From the NCBI GenBank assembly GCA_012064385.1, contig QRDG01000414.1:1368147-1432146 (forward strand): DNA of 64,000 nucleotides, read 5' to 3'. The notes beneath the pieces are model-generated. The model searched no databases, was not told where the DNA came from, and saw only the letters and a program-made list of their open reading frames with translations. The position numbers were made by a program, and so were the translations under genes. This document shows positions 22,202 through 32,614 of the stretch, in pieces. How positions within the stretch are numbered: the first letter of the stretch is position 1; each line of letters starts with the position of its first letter. This stretch comes from Puccinellia tenuiflora (Eukaryota > Streptophyta > Magnoliopsida > Poales > Poaceae).

Positions 22202-23862
22202 TGATAACCCACAAGTGTAGGGGATCGTGTGTAGCCTTTTCGATAAATAAGAGTGTCGAACCCAACGAGGAGCTAAAGGTAGGATAAGTATTCTCTCAAG
22301 TTCTATCAACCATTGACACAACTCTACGCACACTAGACGTTTACTTTATCTAGGAAATAAAATTGGAGGAACAATACGGGTGTGAAACGATAGTTTCGCA
22401 ATATAATAAAGAACAAGAAAGTAAAGTTAGTTGCTGCAGCAATAAGGTAACATAAAATAACAGTAGCATGAGTGTGGAAAAGTGGTAGAAAGTGTGAGGG
22501 AATTGTCCAAGATTAATTAGTGAAGTTACTTAGGCTATCGTCTTCGATGCAGTTTTCTATGCGGGAGAGGCAAATATACATGTACTCAACTACTTGTGAT
22601 TACACATACTATATGATTGGAACGTTAGCAAGCTTCCGCAAATACTAACAATTCATTAAGGTTTCTCCAACCATAGCATTAAGTTTAAGATCCTCTTTAT
22701 CCCATAAATGTAAGATTCAGGTTCGAGTTCTTAGGTTTCTGTCAATCCGGCAGAACTTCCCCCTTCTTCTTACACATACTACAAACCCTATGATGATGAT
22801 CCATGCACGCATAAATATAATGTCACCAAAGGACTGTACCATATCAACATACAACTCGAATAAACCAAAGATATTCAACTATCCAACCGTAGGACAAAGG
22901 AAACTACACAAACATGACATAGATCAAAGGATAATCCCCCTTCTTTTTACACATACTACAAACCCTATGATGATGATCCATGCGCGAATAAATATAATGG
23001 CACCAAAGGACTGTACCATATCAACATACAACTCAAATAAACCAAAGATATTCAACTATCCAACCATAGGACAAAGGAAACTATACAAACATGACATAGA
23101 TCAAAGGATAATGATTTGTAGCATCAAACACATGGTACAGAGGTGCGTGGGAGGATGAACCACTGTAGCTACATGGAGATGGCGATGGAGATGGCGGTGA
23201 AGATGAAGAAGGGGCAACGAGGAGCGTAGGGCGGCGACGGTGGCCGGCGGTGGCGCAGGGACTCCCCCCTGCGCCACCGGCCATCATGGGGTGCGCCGCA
23301 CCTCAGCCTCCTTCCTCCATGGATTCTTGATGATGTAGGGAGCCTTCCCCCATGGAGATGGGATCCATGGGGGAGGCAAAAACGTGGCTTTGGTGGCTGA
23401 AATTCGTGGGTCTTGTGGTCCTTCACGACCTAGGTTTCCTTCCCTTATATACCTTCTTGGATTTCCGTCATCTCATCTAGGGTTTCAGTAGATCGGGCCT
23501 ATCTCGGCCTTCGGATTCGGATTGGGCCACATTTTATGTCCAGATTCATTAGGAGAAAATTACCTAAAAATTCCGCGACCAAGCTTGCTCCATTTGACGT
23601 CATGTTCTGCCCGGTACGTGACAATCTTAAAAAAGAGTTTTCAGACAGATTTCAGAAAAGTCCCAATTCGACTCCAACAAGGTTTCCTTTTGTATTTTTG
23701 ATAAATCCTACACATTAAAGTGTAAAACAAAAACATTGTGCACTTTTTCAACTATTAGTAGGTTAGTCCAAATAAGTCATAAACTTGATATAAAAGCAAG
23801 TGTTAAAAGCATAAAATTAGCATTAATCAATCAAAATTTATAGATACGTATTGGACGTATCA
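22202..23862 (-). repeat. 5' LTR of element C
   Basis: About 1661 bp. On the minus strand it reads TGATACGTCC...GGGTTATCA. The TGATACGTCC start and the ACTTGTGGGTTATCA end are shared with the LTR of element A, so the two families are related. Confidence 0.85.
22759..23112. repeat. 177-bp tandem duplication inside the LTR of element C
   Basis: CCCCCTTCTTCTTACACATA at 22759 recurs at 22936 with one change, and the next about 170 bases match with only a handful of substitutions. Confidence 0.92.
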
Positions 23863-23875
23863 GGAGGTGGCCTTT

Positions 23876-25757
23876 GTTCAACTCGTGGTTGAGCATTAGA
23901 TTGAATAAGAGGTCGCTTCCCTAGTTGCTTCTCACTATGAGGCTTCTTCTCCATAGGGCAATCTCTAACATGGTGTACTTCAATCTTGCACTTGAAGCAA
24001 GTAATCTTGGCCAAATTCTTGACTTGTTCTTGTCCCTTCTTCTTGTCGATCTTGGACTTGTTCTTTGCATCAGAGTTGAATCCAAATCCACTCTTGTCAT
24101 TGGGGATTATTTCACACTCAACATGTTGTCAAGTGTGGACTACCCTTGATGACGCTTTTCCAATCCTTTCTTCAAGGAAGTGGCTTGGGCCTTGGGCTCA
24201 TTTCCTTCCCCTACATAGTTAGTGACAACACAAGTGCTAGAGGAGGTAGATGCATCAGTGTTAGAGCAACAAGCCATGGAAAGTAATTCATCACGAGATG
24301 CGCCAACATTGCGTGTGGATGAACTACTAGGATTAGCACATGGCAATAGAGCATTGTTAATTGAAGTTGTGCCATTGTCCACATGAGGCTCATAAGATGT
24401 TACTTTGGTGGTGAAAGCCTCATGAGCTAACTTTAGCCTATCATGGGATACTAGAAGATCATCATGAGAGCTAAATAGCTTCTTATGACTTTCTTCCAAT
24501 ATCTCATAATTGCTAGTTAGCAATTCAAGTTGAGCCCTTAGCTCAACCTTCTCCCTTAAAATGGATGCTTCACAAAGGATAGAGTTAATAGAATAAGCAT
24601 CACCATTAATAGCAATAGGAGAACAAGTAGGAAGCTCTTTTAGCATTTGAGCTTGAAGTTGATCATGATATTTAGTGAGACTTGCGAGAGAACTTTCGAA
24701 GGACTTGAGATCCTTTTCTAGTTTCTCATTAGCCTCAAGAAGTCTAGCATTTTCAACAACAAGCTCACTATTTTTAGTTTGATGACTTTAGCAAGAGCTT
24801 GAGCATGATCATGTTCTTTTCTTAGTTTAGACATATCTAGATTATTAGTCTCCTCAAGATTCACAAGAGTTTCCTCAAGAGTCGACCTACGACCTTGCTC
24901 TTCTTCAAGAGCTATAGAAATATCCGCAATCTCATTGGCGTAATCACGCTCACGAGCTTCCATTTTGGTGTCTTCATACTCATCAATAACATTCTTACTC
25001 TCATCAAAAATAGACATGATGTTCAAGAAAGTAGAGGAAGCATTATCATTTTTACGAAGAGCATGAAGAACAATTTTTCTCATCTTACTTAAGGTAGCAT
25101 CATTATCAACATCTTCATTATTATTGTCATCATCATCATTACTTGAAGATTTAGCCATAAGGCTAAATATAGTTGATGAAGATGAACCATTAGTTGATCC
25201 ATCACTTAAATTCATATCTTGTTTCATAAGGAGTTGGGTTTCCTCTACATTATTTGGAACACAATAACTAGAGGAACCCCAAGCATTTTGATCATGGCAA
25301 CAAGATATGGCAAGCATATATCATCATGAGATTTATTCATGCAATTACACATGACATGCAAGAACTATCAACACAAGCATGTATATCATTTATTTTGCTA
25401 GATGTGTTTAAGTCCATAGATGAAGCATTGCAATAAGATAGAGACAAAGGATTATCACAAAAAGATCGAGTCACTATCATCATTGCAAAGCGTATCACCA
25501 CCCACCATCTCATTAGTTTGTGGCTTACCACATGTAGGTGAAGTAGATGAAGTTGAGAGCTCATCACGTCCGGAGGTGGATGGAGAGCAATCATCCTTGA
25601 TAGCCATGGACTTGCCATATTTATCTTGAAGCTTTGTCCATAGCTCATGAGCACTGTCAAAAGGAACGATTGACCCAAGCACTACATCACTCAAAACATG
25701 GACAACTGCATTAGATACTAGAGAATCGAGATAAGAGATTTCCTCATCCACTGAAAA
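23876..25757 (-). pseudogene. gag of element E, middle and C-terminal part
   Basis: Minus-strand reading gives the copia gag motif ELWTKLQDKYG just after the junction with element D, a serine/threonine- and aspartate-rich linker, a long coiled-coil region (LREKVELRAQLELLTSNYE, HKKLFSSHDDLLVSHDRLK), and a zinc knuckle CFKCKIEVHHVRDC (CX2CX4HX4C, near 23960-24000). The parts lie in several frames (breaks near 25460, 25330, 24770 and 24140), so the gene is dead. The unusually long coiled coil between the gag core and zinc knuckle is notable for copia elements. Confidence 0.75.
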
Positions 25758-25931
25758 GGGACCCACCATATCAAGTCCCCAAACTGCAAATGGCCAAGTA
25801 ATAGGAATAGTCCTGAGCTCCTGTGCTGGCACGTGATCTTGTCGCGCATACCTTTGACATCCATCGCAAACTTGAACTATGTTCTCTGCGTCTAAGTGTG
25901 TTGTCAGCCAGAAGAAGCCATGTGTTCGCAC
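25758..25931 (-). pseudogene. Integrase fragment of element D, fused in frame to copia gag
   Basis: Encodes the CC half of the integrase zinc finger (CDGCQRYARQDH) and the first catalytic block (WGLDMVGPF). The reading frame then runs without interruption into the gag of element E (SLVSNAVVHVL...). The HH half of the finger (HAGDCGHH) lies across insertion F, near 27440-27470. Confidence 0.8.
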
Positions 25932-27395
25932 CCATTTTTGGCACCTATCCAGTTTGACCCTGGATATTCTTGATCAAGGCGAGATGTATAGGGAGGACGC
26001 CAAGACATGGAGAAGGAACAAGAAGACGAGCTATGTCCCAATCGGCAAGCCACCAGGCTTTAGGCCACCATGTCTCAAGACCCGGCATTTGGCCATTTTC
26101 CAGAAGTCAGCATCGTCCAAGGAGCCGACATTCTCCCAGGAGCCGGCCATTCCCGAGGAGTCGGCATCGTCCAGAAGCCGACATTATACAAGGAGCCGAC
26201 CATCATCAAGGAGCCGGCATTTTCCAAGGAGTCGGCTTCATCTAGGAGCCAGCATTATCTCATTGAGCCAGCGTTGTCGAGTTTAGAGCCTGCATACTGC
26301 CACAGGAAGACGCCACTATCGTCCTAGAGGAGAAGCCGACGCCAAGCCGGCATGTCATCATATCTCAGAGAGAAGGCGTTCCATCATGGATCCGGGTCGT
26401 GCTATAATTAGGCTTGTTAGCCGGTTGAGGTAACTCAAGGAGGACCCGGGAAGGCTTGGCAACCCGGCAAAGACAGCACCCAGGGAAGGCGACAGGCCGG
26501 GAAGGACCTTAACTCGTACCACGGCGCCATAAAGGATACCTCAGATGGAGGAATGCTTAATACGGAAGTTGTGCGTGTCGTCGAGACCTACAACTATGCT
26601 TTTGGAGTCATCACGATCCGGGTTAAGGTGAAACCTGCAGAGTCATGACGGAGAACGGCCGGCTTAACCTATCACCTGCCAGATTTTGACCAGCAGATCA
26701 AGATGGAGCCGGAGAGTGGTCAAGAAAGCTTCGGATGGAAAAGTGATCATCGCAATAGTTGTTCGTCTCATCGAGGCGTACAAGTTTAGTCTTTGGGCCA
26801 TATTCATCCGAGTTAGTATGCAACTTCGGCGGAGATGACAAGAAGCAGGACAGGAGGTGATGCGACTTTGGACAAGAGTTTGACTTGGACTAGGACTAGG
26901 GTTTAGGATGGGATTTTGATGTACTTTTCTTGTAAGGAAAGCCTAGATGAGTCCTATGCTTGTACGGGAAGACCAGCTGCCTCATATATATGTGAGAGGT
27001 GATGGCTGATTGAAGAACAACACCAATCGACATATCAATCAATCTATCTTTTTCGTCTACCTTTACCCGTGTACCTATGCTTCTAGTTCCTCCGTAGTTA
27101 GCTAGCTATGCCGGCGATCTGCGAAGCCACGAGGCTCTAGGGGTGGTCAGGCCGACCTAGAGCAGCCAATCGTCGCCGCGAGTCCTGATGGGGTCCCTCC
27201 CGGGTGAGCGGGGCATCTGGTCTAAAAAGCGTCCACCGAATGTCCTGCGTATCGCGCTTCCGGACGGATCTCCTTCGATGTGAGCTGCGGTGCATCACCC
27301 TCAGCGTCAAGGTACCCGGATCTTAGGTGTGGTTGATCAAACACCTTGGCGACTCCCGATTTGCGAGTGTGGGGCCCCGTTTAAAGAGCAACATC
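25921..27395 (+). mobile_element. Element F: LTR or truncated LTR element inserted in integrase of D
   Basis: A 1.47-kb segment separates two halves of the D integrase finger. It begins TGTGTTCGCACCC. It has a TATA-like CATATATATGTGAGAG near 26985, and at 27346 a primer-site-like TTGGCGACTCCCG follows TTGATCAAACA. This suggests an LTR of about 1.42 kb (25921-27343) in plus orientation plus about 50 bp of interior, i.e. a truncated element. No clear target duplication is visible, so both boundaries are approximate. No ORF in it has a recognisable motif. Confidence 0.55.
26109..26290 (+). repeat. Degenerate short tandem repeat in element F
   Basis: About eight copies of a 20-25-bp unit built on AAGGAGCCGGCATT / AGGAGTCGGCATC. 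Confidence 0.7.
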
Positions 27396-27424
27396 GTGCC
27401 TAAAAGCTTTTGATACTAAGGACC

Positions 27425-29198
27425 TCATTGATGCGTGGTGGCCACAATCTCCTGCGTGAATTTCCTGCAGGATTTGTTGACCTCGCTGATGTAGTAGACA
27501 TGACGCTGTACTGGGCACTCCTTTTCTTCCTCCTTGCATTCCACAACTACCACTGCGCTGACGACTCTCTCGTTGGCAGCTACATATAGTAACGTGGGCT
27601 CCTTATTAGTAGGAGCTGCAAGGACTGGTGTTGTTGATAAAGTTTTCTTCAGCTCCTCAAAAGCATCGTCAGCTTCTTGGTCCCAGAGGAACTTGTCTGA
27701 CTTCTTCAGGAGTCGATAGAGAGGTCTTGCCTTCTCTCCGAGTCGTGATATGAACCTGCTCAAAGCTGCCACGCAACCTGTGAGCTTCTGGACGTCTTTT
27801 AAACAAGTCGGCTTCTTCAAGTTGTGGATAGCCTTGATTTTCTCTGGATTTTCCTCAATGCCTCTCTTTGAAACGATGAAGCCAAGGAGTTTGCCTGCGA
27901 GGACTCCAAATACGCACTTGCCTGGGTTGAGCTTCATCTTGTACTTGCGCAAATTGTCAAAGGTTTCTGTCAAGTCGGCGATCAAGGAGTCGCTCTTCTG
28001 TGACTTGATGACCACATCGTCCACATATGCGTGAACATTCCTCCCAATTTGCTCCTTGAAACAGTTCTGAATGCATCTCTGGTAGGTTGCTCCCGCGTTC
28101 TTAAGTCCAAAAGGCATTGTTTTGTAACAAAAAGCTCCAAAAGGTGTTATGAAAGAGGTCTTCAACTCGTCTTCCTTCTTAAGTCGAATCTGGTGATAGC
28201 CAGAATAAGCATCCAAAAAACAGAGCAACTCGGACCCTGCTGTGGTGTCAATAATCTGGTCGATGCGAGGTAGGGCAAAAGGATCTTTAGGACATGCTTT
28301 GTTCACCCGGTGAAATCAATGCACATGCGTTGCTCCCCTGTTTTCTTTGGTACTAAGACTGGATTAGCCACCCACTCTGGATGGAACACTTCTTTGATGA
28401 ACTCAGCCGCAAGGAGCCGGGCCACCTCCTCTCCAATAGCTTTCCTTATATCATGTTGAAACTTGCGCAGTCCTTGCTTTACAGCTCTTGCGTTAGGGCT
28501 AACGTGTAAGCAGTGCTCGGCGAGTTCTCTCGGTACACCTGGCATGTCAAAGGGCTTCCATGCAAAGACGTCCCGGTTCTCACGGATGAACTCGACGAGC
28601 GCGCTTTCCTATTTATCAGACAGGTGTGCCCCGATGGTGAACTGCTTGGAGGACTCACCGGGGACGAAATCGACTTGCTTTGGGTCCTGTGTTGACTTGA
28701 ACTTCATCTTTTCTTCTGTGGCCGCCTTCTTGAGTACCGAGTTGTCTTCCGAGTCCACATGTTCCTTGTAGAACTTGAGCTCCTCCTGAGTACAAGCCGT
28801 TTCAGCCATAGCCGCATCTCCTTGCTCACACTCGAGTGCCATCTGCTTACTGCCATTTAGTGTGATAACTCCTTTTGGTCCCAGCATCTTCAGCTTTAGA
28901 TATACGTAACACGGCCTTGCCATGAACTTGAATATGCAGGCCGACCAAAGAGAGCATGATATGGACTTTTGAGGTCCACAACCTCGGAAGGAAGAATCTC
29001 TGACCGAAATTTTTCAAAAGTACTGAAAGCAACTTTCAGATAAATCTTACCAATGAGCTTTGCCGACTTTCCCGGCACTATCCCATGAAAGACTTTCTCT
29101 GTGGGTATGAGCTGCTTGTCCTGCAACTTGTGGATGCTACTGCCACCATCCATACGTACTTTGTTGAGCGTGTAACCTCCGACTTGTGGCGCTACCAC
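27425..29198 (-). pseudogene. Protease-RT-RNase H region of element D
   Basis: On the minus strand: an aspartic protease site (MDGGSSIHKL, near 29140), a linker with VDSEDNSVLKKAATEE, a stop at 28606-28608, then RT from about 28545 (PEWVANPVLVPKKTGEQRMCIDF). A frame change near 28305 precedes the RT core (CPKDPFALPRIDQIID, YKTMPFGLKNAGATYQ, catalytic AYVDDVV) and the start of RNase H (LLYVAANERVVSAVVV). After VYYISEV near 27485 the rest of RNase H is absent and sequence jumps to the integrase finger (HAGDCGHH, in another phase). The motifs are those of Tat-lineage elements. Clearly non-functional. Confidence 0.88.
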
Positions 29199-29527
29199 TT
29201 AGGCTAGCTGCCCTGGGTCCTCAATCCTTGGTGGATGATCTGCCCGACTCCATGTGATAGGTTGTTCTGACCACCTTAACCATTGAGGTATTGCCGGCTC
29301 GATGGCGTTGACTGCGCGAACTTTTAACTTCCTTGCTCTCTTTGACGTACTGGTGGTAAAAACGTGATATATAGCTGCCCTGACTCGGATGATGCGGCTG
29401 AGTTACTATGTAGTACTGCCCTCGACTGTCATGATGTTGCTTGGGGTTTTGCTGGAACCCACCTTGAGATCCTTGTTGATTACCACCTCCTTGGCTAGGT
29501 CCTGGATTGTTTCCGACTCCTCTGCCA

Positions 29528-31811
29528 TTATTGCCAGGTCCCCCGCCATGATTGTTTTCGCTGTATCCGCCATTGTTTGCAGGAGAATTTCTCCAACTCT
29601 ACAAGTCCACGCACTGCTCCAGGGTATGTCCGCACCTTCCGTTCCTTATATGGCGAGGTTTGGCCTACGCCCTTGATAACCCTGGGAGTTGTTGTCCTTG
29701 CGTCTGTAGCCGGAATTGGTGTTAGCCACCAAGTCGGAGCCGTCTCCATACGGTTTCTTAGTGCCTCCATGGTTTTGATTCTGGTTTTGGTTCTGACCAC
29801 TGCCGCCTTGTCCTTTGCCGACTTCTTCCTGATCCTTTGTTTTATCTGTGGCAGCATGTTTGTTAGCTCCTGCCATGATTTCTCCAATGGTGATGGGTAT
29901 TCCTTGATTCATACTTTCCTTCATACGTCCCAGCTTCCAGCTCACTGGATTGAAACTGCAATTTCTAATCCTTGTGAGGAATTGATGATTTCTGACACTC
30001 GTCTCATCCAGTGCCTTGCGGACTTGCCTTTTCTCTGGATGCACCGCTACAGGTCCTCAATAGTATTCAACTTCTTGCAGGTTCCCTGAAATTCTGAACG
30101 AAACCCGTTTTCAACTGCTCCCAAGAGTTGATTGACCTGGAGGGTAAGTTCCTCATCCAAACCTTGGCTGCCCCGTCCATCATGAGATACATGAATTTGG
30201 CACATAAATTTCCTGTGGCGTTGTGAATACTCATTGCCATCTCGTAACTGCTAAGCCAGGAAGTCGGATCCATGTTGGGCTCATAGTTGACAATTTTACG
30301 TGGCTCCTTGAAGTCGCTGGGGAAGGACTCGGCTCTGATGGCTTCCGATAAACACTCTGGTCCTGTCAATGAAGGCGAGCCTCCAGGTGAAGTTACCTCC
30401 GTATGCGCCTGGGTTGCCTGCGACTGGTTAACTGCTCTTGCTGGCGGTGGTCCTCCGGCCCTTCCAGCATCTGGGACTCTAGCCGTGTGAGCTTATCTCC
30501 GATTTCTCCTCTGAGAAAGTCGGTACGTGTGGTTGGTTCCTTGCCAACTCATGGCGCCTTGCGCTCGTCGACCCGGCCGGATGTGACTCGTCGTGCTGAC
30601 TCCTCATTCGGGAGTTGTATGGAGTTGAATGAAGTCTGCTGGCATCTGGGAAGTTGGTGTAAAGAGCTTGCTGAGCCATTACTGTTTTAAGCATGTCGAT
30701 GGCGGTCGTGCCTCCTGTCCCATTGGGTTTTCCATAAGTGGGATTCTCTCTAGAGCCATAGTTGCTGCATATACGTTGTCCATTGTGTTTGAGTAATCTC
30801 CTACTGGCGTGTGGAACCTTGGTGGTGGCGGTGGTGGTGGTCCCATGCCGCCGGCTCCTCCTTCAGGTGGTGGCGGTCCATTGGGCCCATTGGCTCCTCC
30901 TTCGGGTGGTCTTCCGTTTCCCTCTGGTGGTGGAGGAAGTGGAGCTCCTGCTCCAGCTCCAGTTCCGGGTGCTGATCCTCCGGCTCCAGCTCCTGCAGTC
31001 AGACCTGAAGGTGTCTGAAAGAGATTGGTAGGGTTTATCATGGCTCCTTGCAACCGACTCCTTGTTCTCCTATGCTGGACCGAGCTCCTCTTGACGATTG
31101 CGCACCGCTAAAGCCTCAGCTTTTACGCGATCATGTTCTGCTTGCACGCGAGCTTGTTCTGCCTGCACGCGAGCTTGTTCTGCCTGGACACGGGCTTGAT
31201 CTTCTACTAATTTGCGACTAGCCTCTGTGACATCCGCTAACTGCTTTTCTATAGCCTCACGAGCTGTGATCAACTCCTGTGCATTTCCTTGGTCAATAAG
31301 TTAGGATCAAATTGATTTCCCCCTGACATGTACACTCTAACATGACGTGGGCGTACTAGCGATTGCACATACTCCTCCTCAACTCCATATCCAAGACGAT
31401 CTTCAAATAAGGGAAAAATTGATTCCGAATCAGCATCATAGTCTGGCTCCGAACCCGGCTCTGACAGCATCTCCGACTCCTTGGTGGGGATCTACTGCTC
31501 CTCTTGTTCATCGATTATGCCGACTTCTGATGTGCCAACGGACTCCTCTCCATCGGACTCGGCGATAGTTGTTGCTTCTGAAATAGAATCTAAATCATTA
31601 ACTCGAGTACCTAATACATTGACCATGCCAACAAACACATTGATCTTGCCGAAGATGAACTGGTAGCCCTCCTCGACTTCATCCATCTCCGAGCTCCACC
31701 CGTAGTCGTCGATCTCCGTCTCGCCGTACTGGTTGGTGTAGACCCTGCCGATGGGGAGCTTCTCCATGCCTCGGCGAGCTTCTCCCATGATCTCAACTCC
31801 TTTCATCACCT
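29528..31811 (-). pseudogene. gag region of element D
   Basis: A chain of minus-strand fragments in several frames. The N-terminal part near 31700-31500 is acidic (YGETEIDDYGWSSEMDEVEEG). It is followed by an EQARVQAEQARVQAEHDRV helical repeat (about 31100-31200), a glycine/proline-rich block (30800-31010), and the conserved gag core near 30069-30330 (PTSWLSSYEMAM, MYLMMDGAAKVWM). The remainder up to 29528 is glutamine/asparagine-rich with no clear intact zinc knuckle. Frame changes near 31490, 30700, 30480 and 30065 disable it. Confidence 0.75.
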
Positions 31812-31812
31812 G

Positions 31813-31830
31813 CCCCACGGTGGGCGCCAA
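31813..31830 (-). other. Primer-binding site of element D
   Basis: TTGGCGCCCACCGTGGGG on the minus strand, one base from the LTR end. Confidence 0.75.
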
Positions 31831-31831
31831 C

Positions 31832-32395
31832 TGTCGTGGGGTTGTCACGACAAGTACTTCCTCCGGGAAGCTAAGTTGTGGGGACATTGTGACTAGGAAC
31901 ACAGGAGTTGGTTAATCTCGACGAGGGACTAGGAGTTTACCCAGGTTCGGAACCTCTGGATGGAGGTAAAGACCTACTTCCTGCTTATTCTTTATTGCTT
32001 GGTATTGATATCGATTACAAGGTTCCGATCTTGCTAACTCGAGACTCGGCGACTATCAGACTTGAGGGCTACCTGAGACTTGTGTGACCTAGTGATCTAA
32101 GGTCCAAGAACCCCCTTATAAAGGCGGTCGGGTCCCTAGACTTGCTGGCTATGCCAAGTTACACATGAACAAGGAGTCCTACTCTAGGTCGTTGCCTTCC
32201 AAGTTGGTACTCCGGGTTGTATTGGGACTCTGGTCTTCTCTGTGTCCTTTCCCTTTAGCTAACTCGTGGTGGGCTTGCCGTCTTGCTCCTAGCCCAGCCC
32301 ATGTTGCTCAAAGTGTAACCCGGCTTGGGCCTTCCTGGTCTTGGCGGGTCCACTTTCCGGCTCCGTGGGCCTACCCGGAAAGTATCCCCCCATCA
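31832..32395 (-). repeat. 5' LTR of element D
   Basis: 564 bp reading TGATGGGG...CCACGACA on the minus strand. The right flank GACAC (32396-32400) is half of the expected target duplication; the other copy is deleted. Confidence 0.85.
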
Positions 32396-32600
32396 GACAC
32401 ATTTTGGGAGTCCTTTGGAGGAGGAAATCTCATATCTATAATTCCCTCTATAATTGGACCCATGTCCTTAAAAAGATTAAGCATGCGAATTTTCCAAACA
32501 TCGTAATTTGTGCCATCAAATATAAAAGTGGGAACGTGCACTAATTTACTAAGCGAGATCTTTACTCTCTAGGCGGTGAAGCCTACCAAGGAGGGACCTT
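32396..32600 (-). pseudogene. gag N-terminal fragment of element E
   Basis: Lies between the iMet primer site and the insertion of element D. The minus strand reads VPTFIFDGTNYDVWKIRML and then a FPPPKDSQNV end, the classic copia gag N-terminus. The frame continues on the other side of element D at 25757. Confidence 0.85.
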
Positions 32601-32612
32601 GCTCTGATACCA
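32601..32612 (-). other. Primer-binding site of element E (tRNA-iMet)
   Basis: TGGTATCAGAGC on the minus strand, two bases after the LTR end. Confidence 0.9.
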
Positions 32613-32614
32613 AT

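Larger units (their letters stand above)
20014..23862 (-). mobile_element. Element C: Athila-type non-autonomous LTR element, minus strand, host of element A
   Basis: Its 5' LTR is at 22202-23862 and its interior runs leftward until interrupted by element A at 20013. Next to the LTR on the minus strand is a degraded tRNA-Asp-like primer site (GTGTCGTTGTCGGGGAG, about 22172-22190). The 2.2 kb of visible interior carries no gag or pol. Instead it has stem-loop motifs (20029-20049, 21292-21310, 21345-21371) and AAGCTTGGGGATGCC purine runs that in related elements lie near the 3' end, so the coding region seems to be missing. The remainder lies left of the window. The right flank begins GGAGG. 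Confidence 0.82.
25758..32395 (-). mobile_element. Element D: Tat-like Ty3/gypsy retrotransposon, minus strand, 3'-truncated
   Basis: The single LTR (31832-32395) is followed on the minus strand by primer site TTGGCGCCCACCGTGGGG (31813-31830), gag, protease, RT, a truncated RNase H and integrase. The element stops inside integrase at about 25758, where copia gag of element E resumes; the 3' LTR and left target duplication are gone. A plus-strand LTR-like insertion (F) splits the integrase zinc finger. Frame changes and stops occur throughout. It interrupts the gag of E between the FDGTNYDVWKIRM region and the ELWTKLQDKYG region. Confidence 0.85.
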
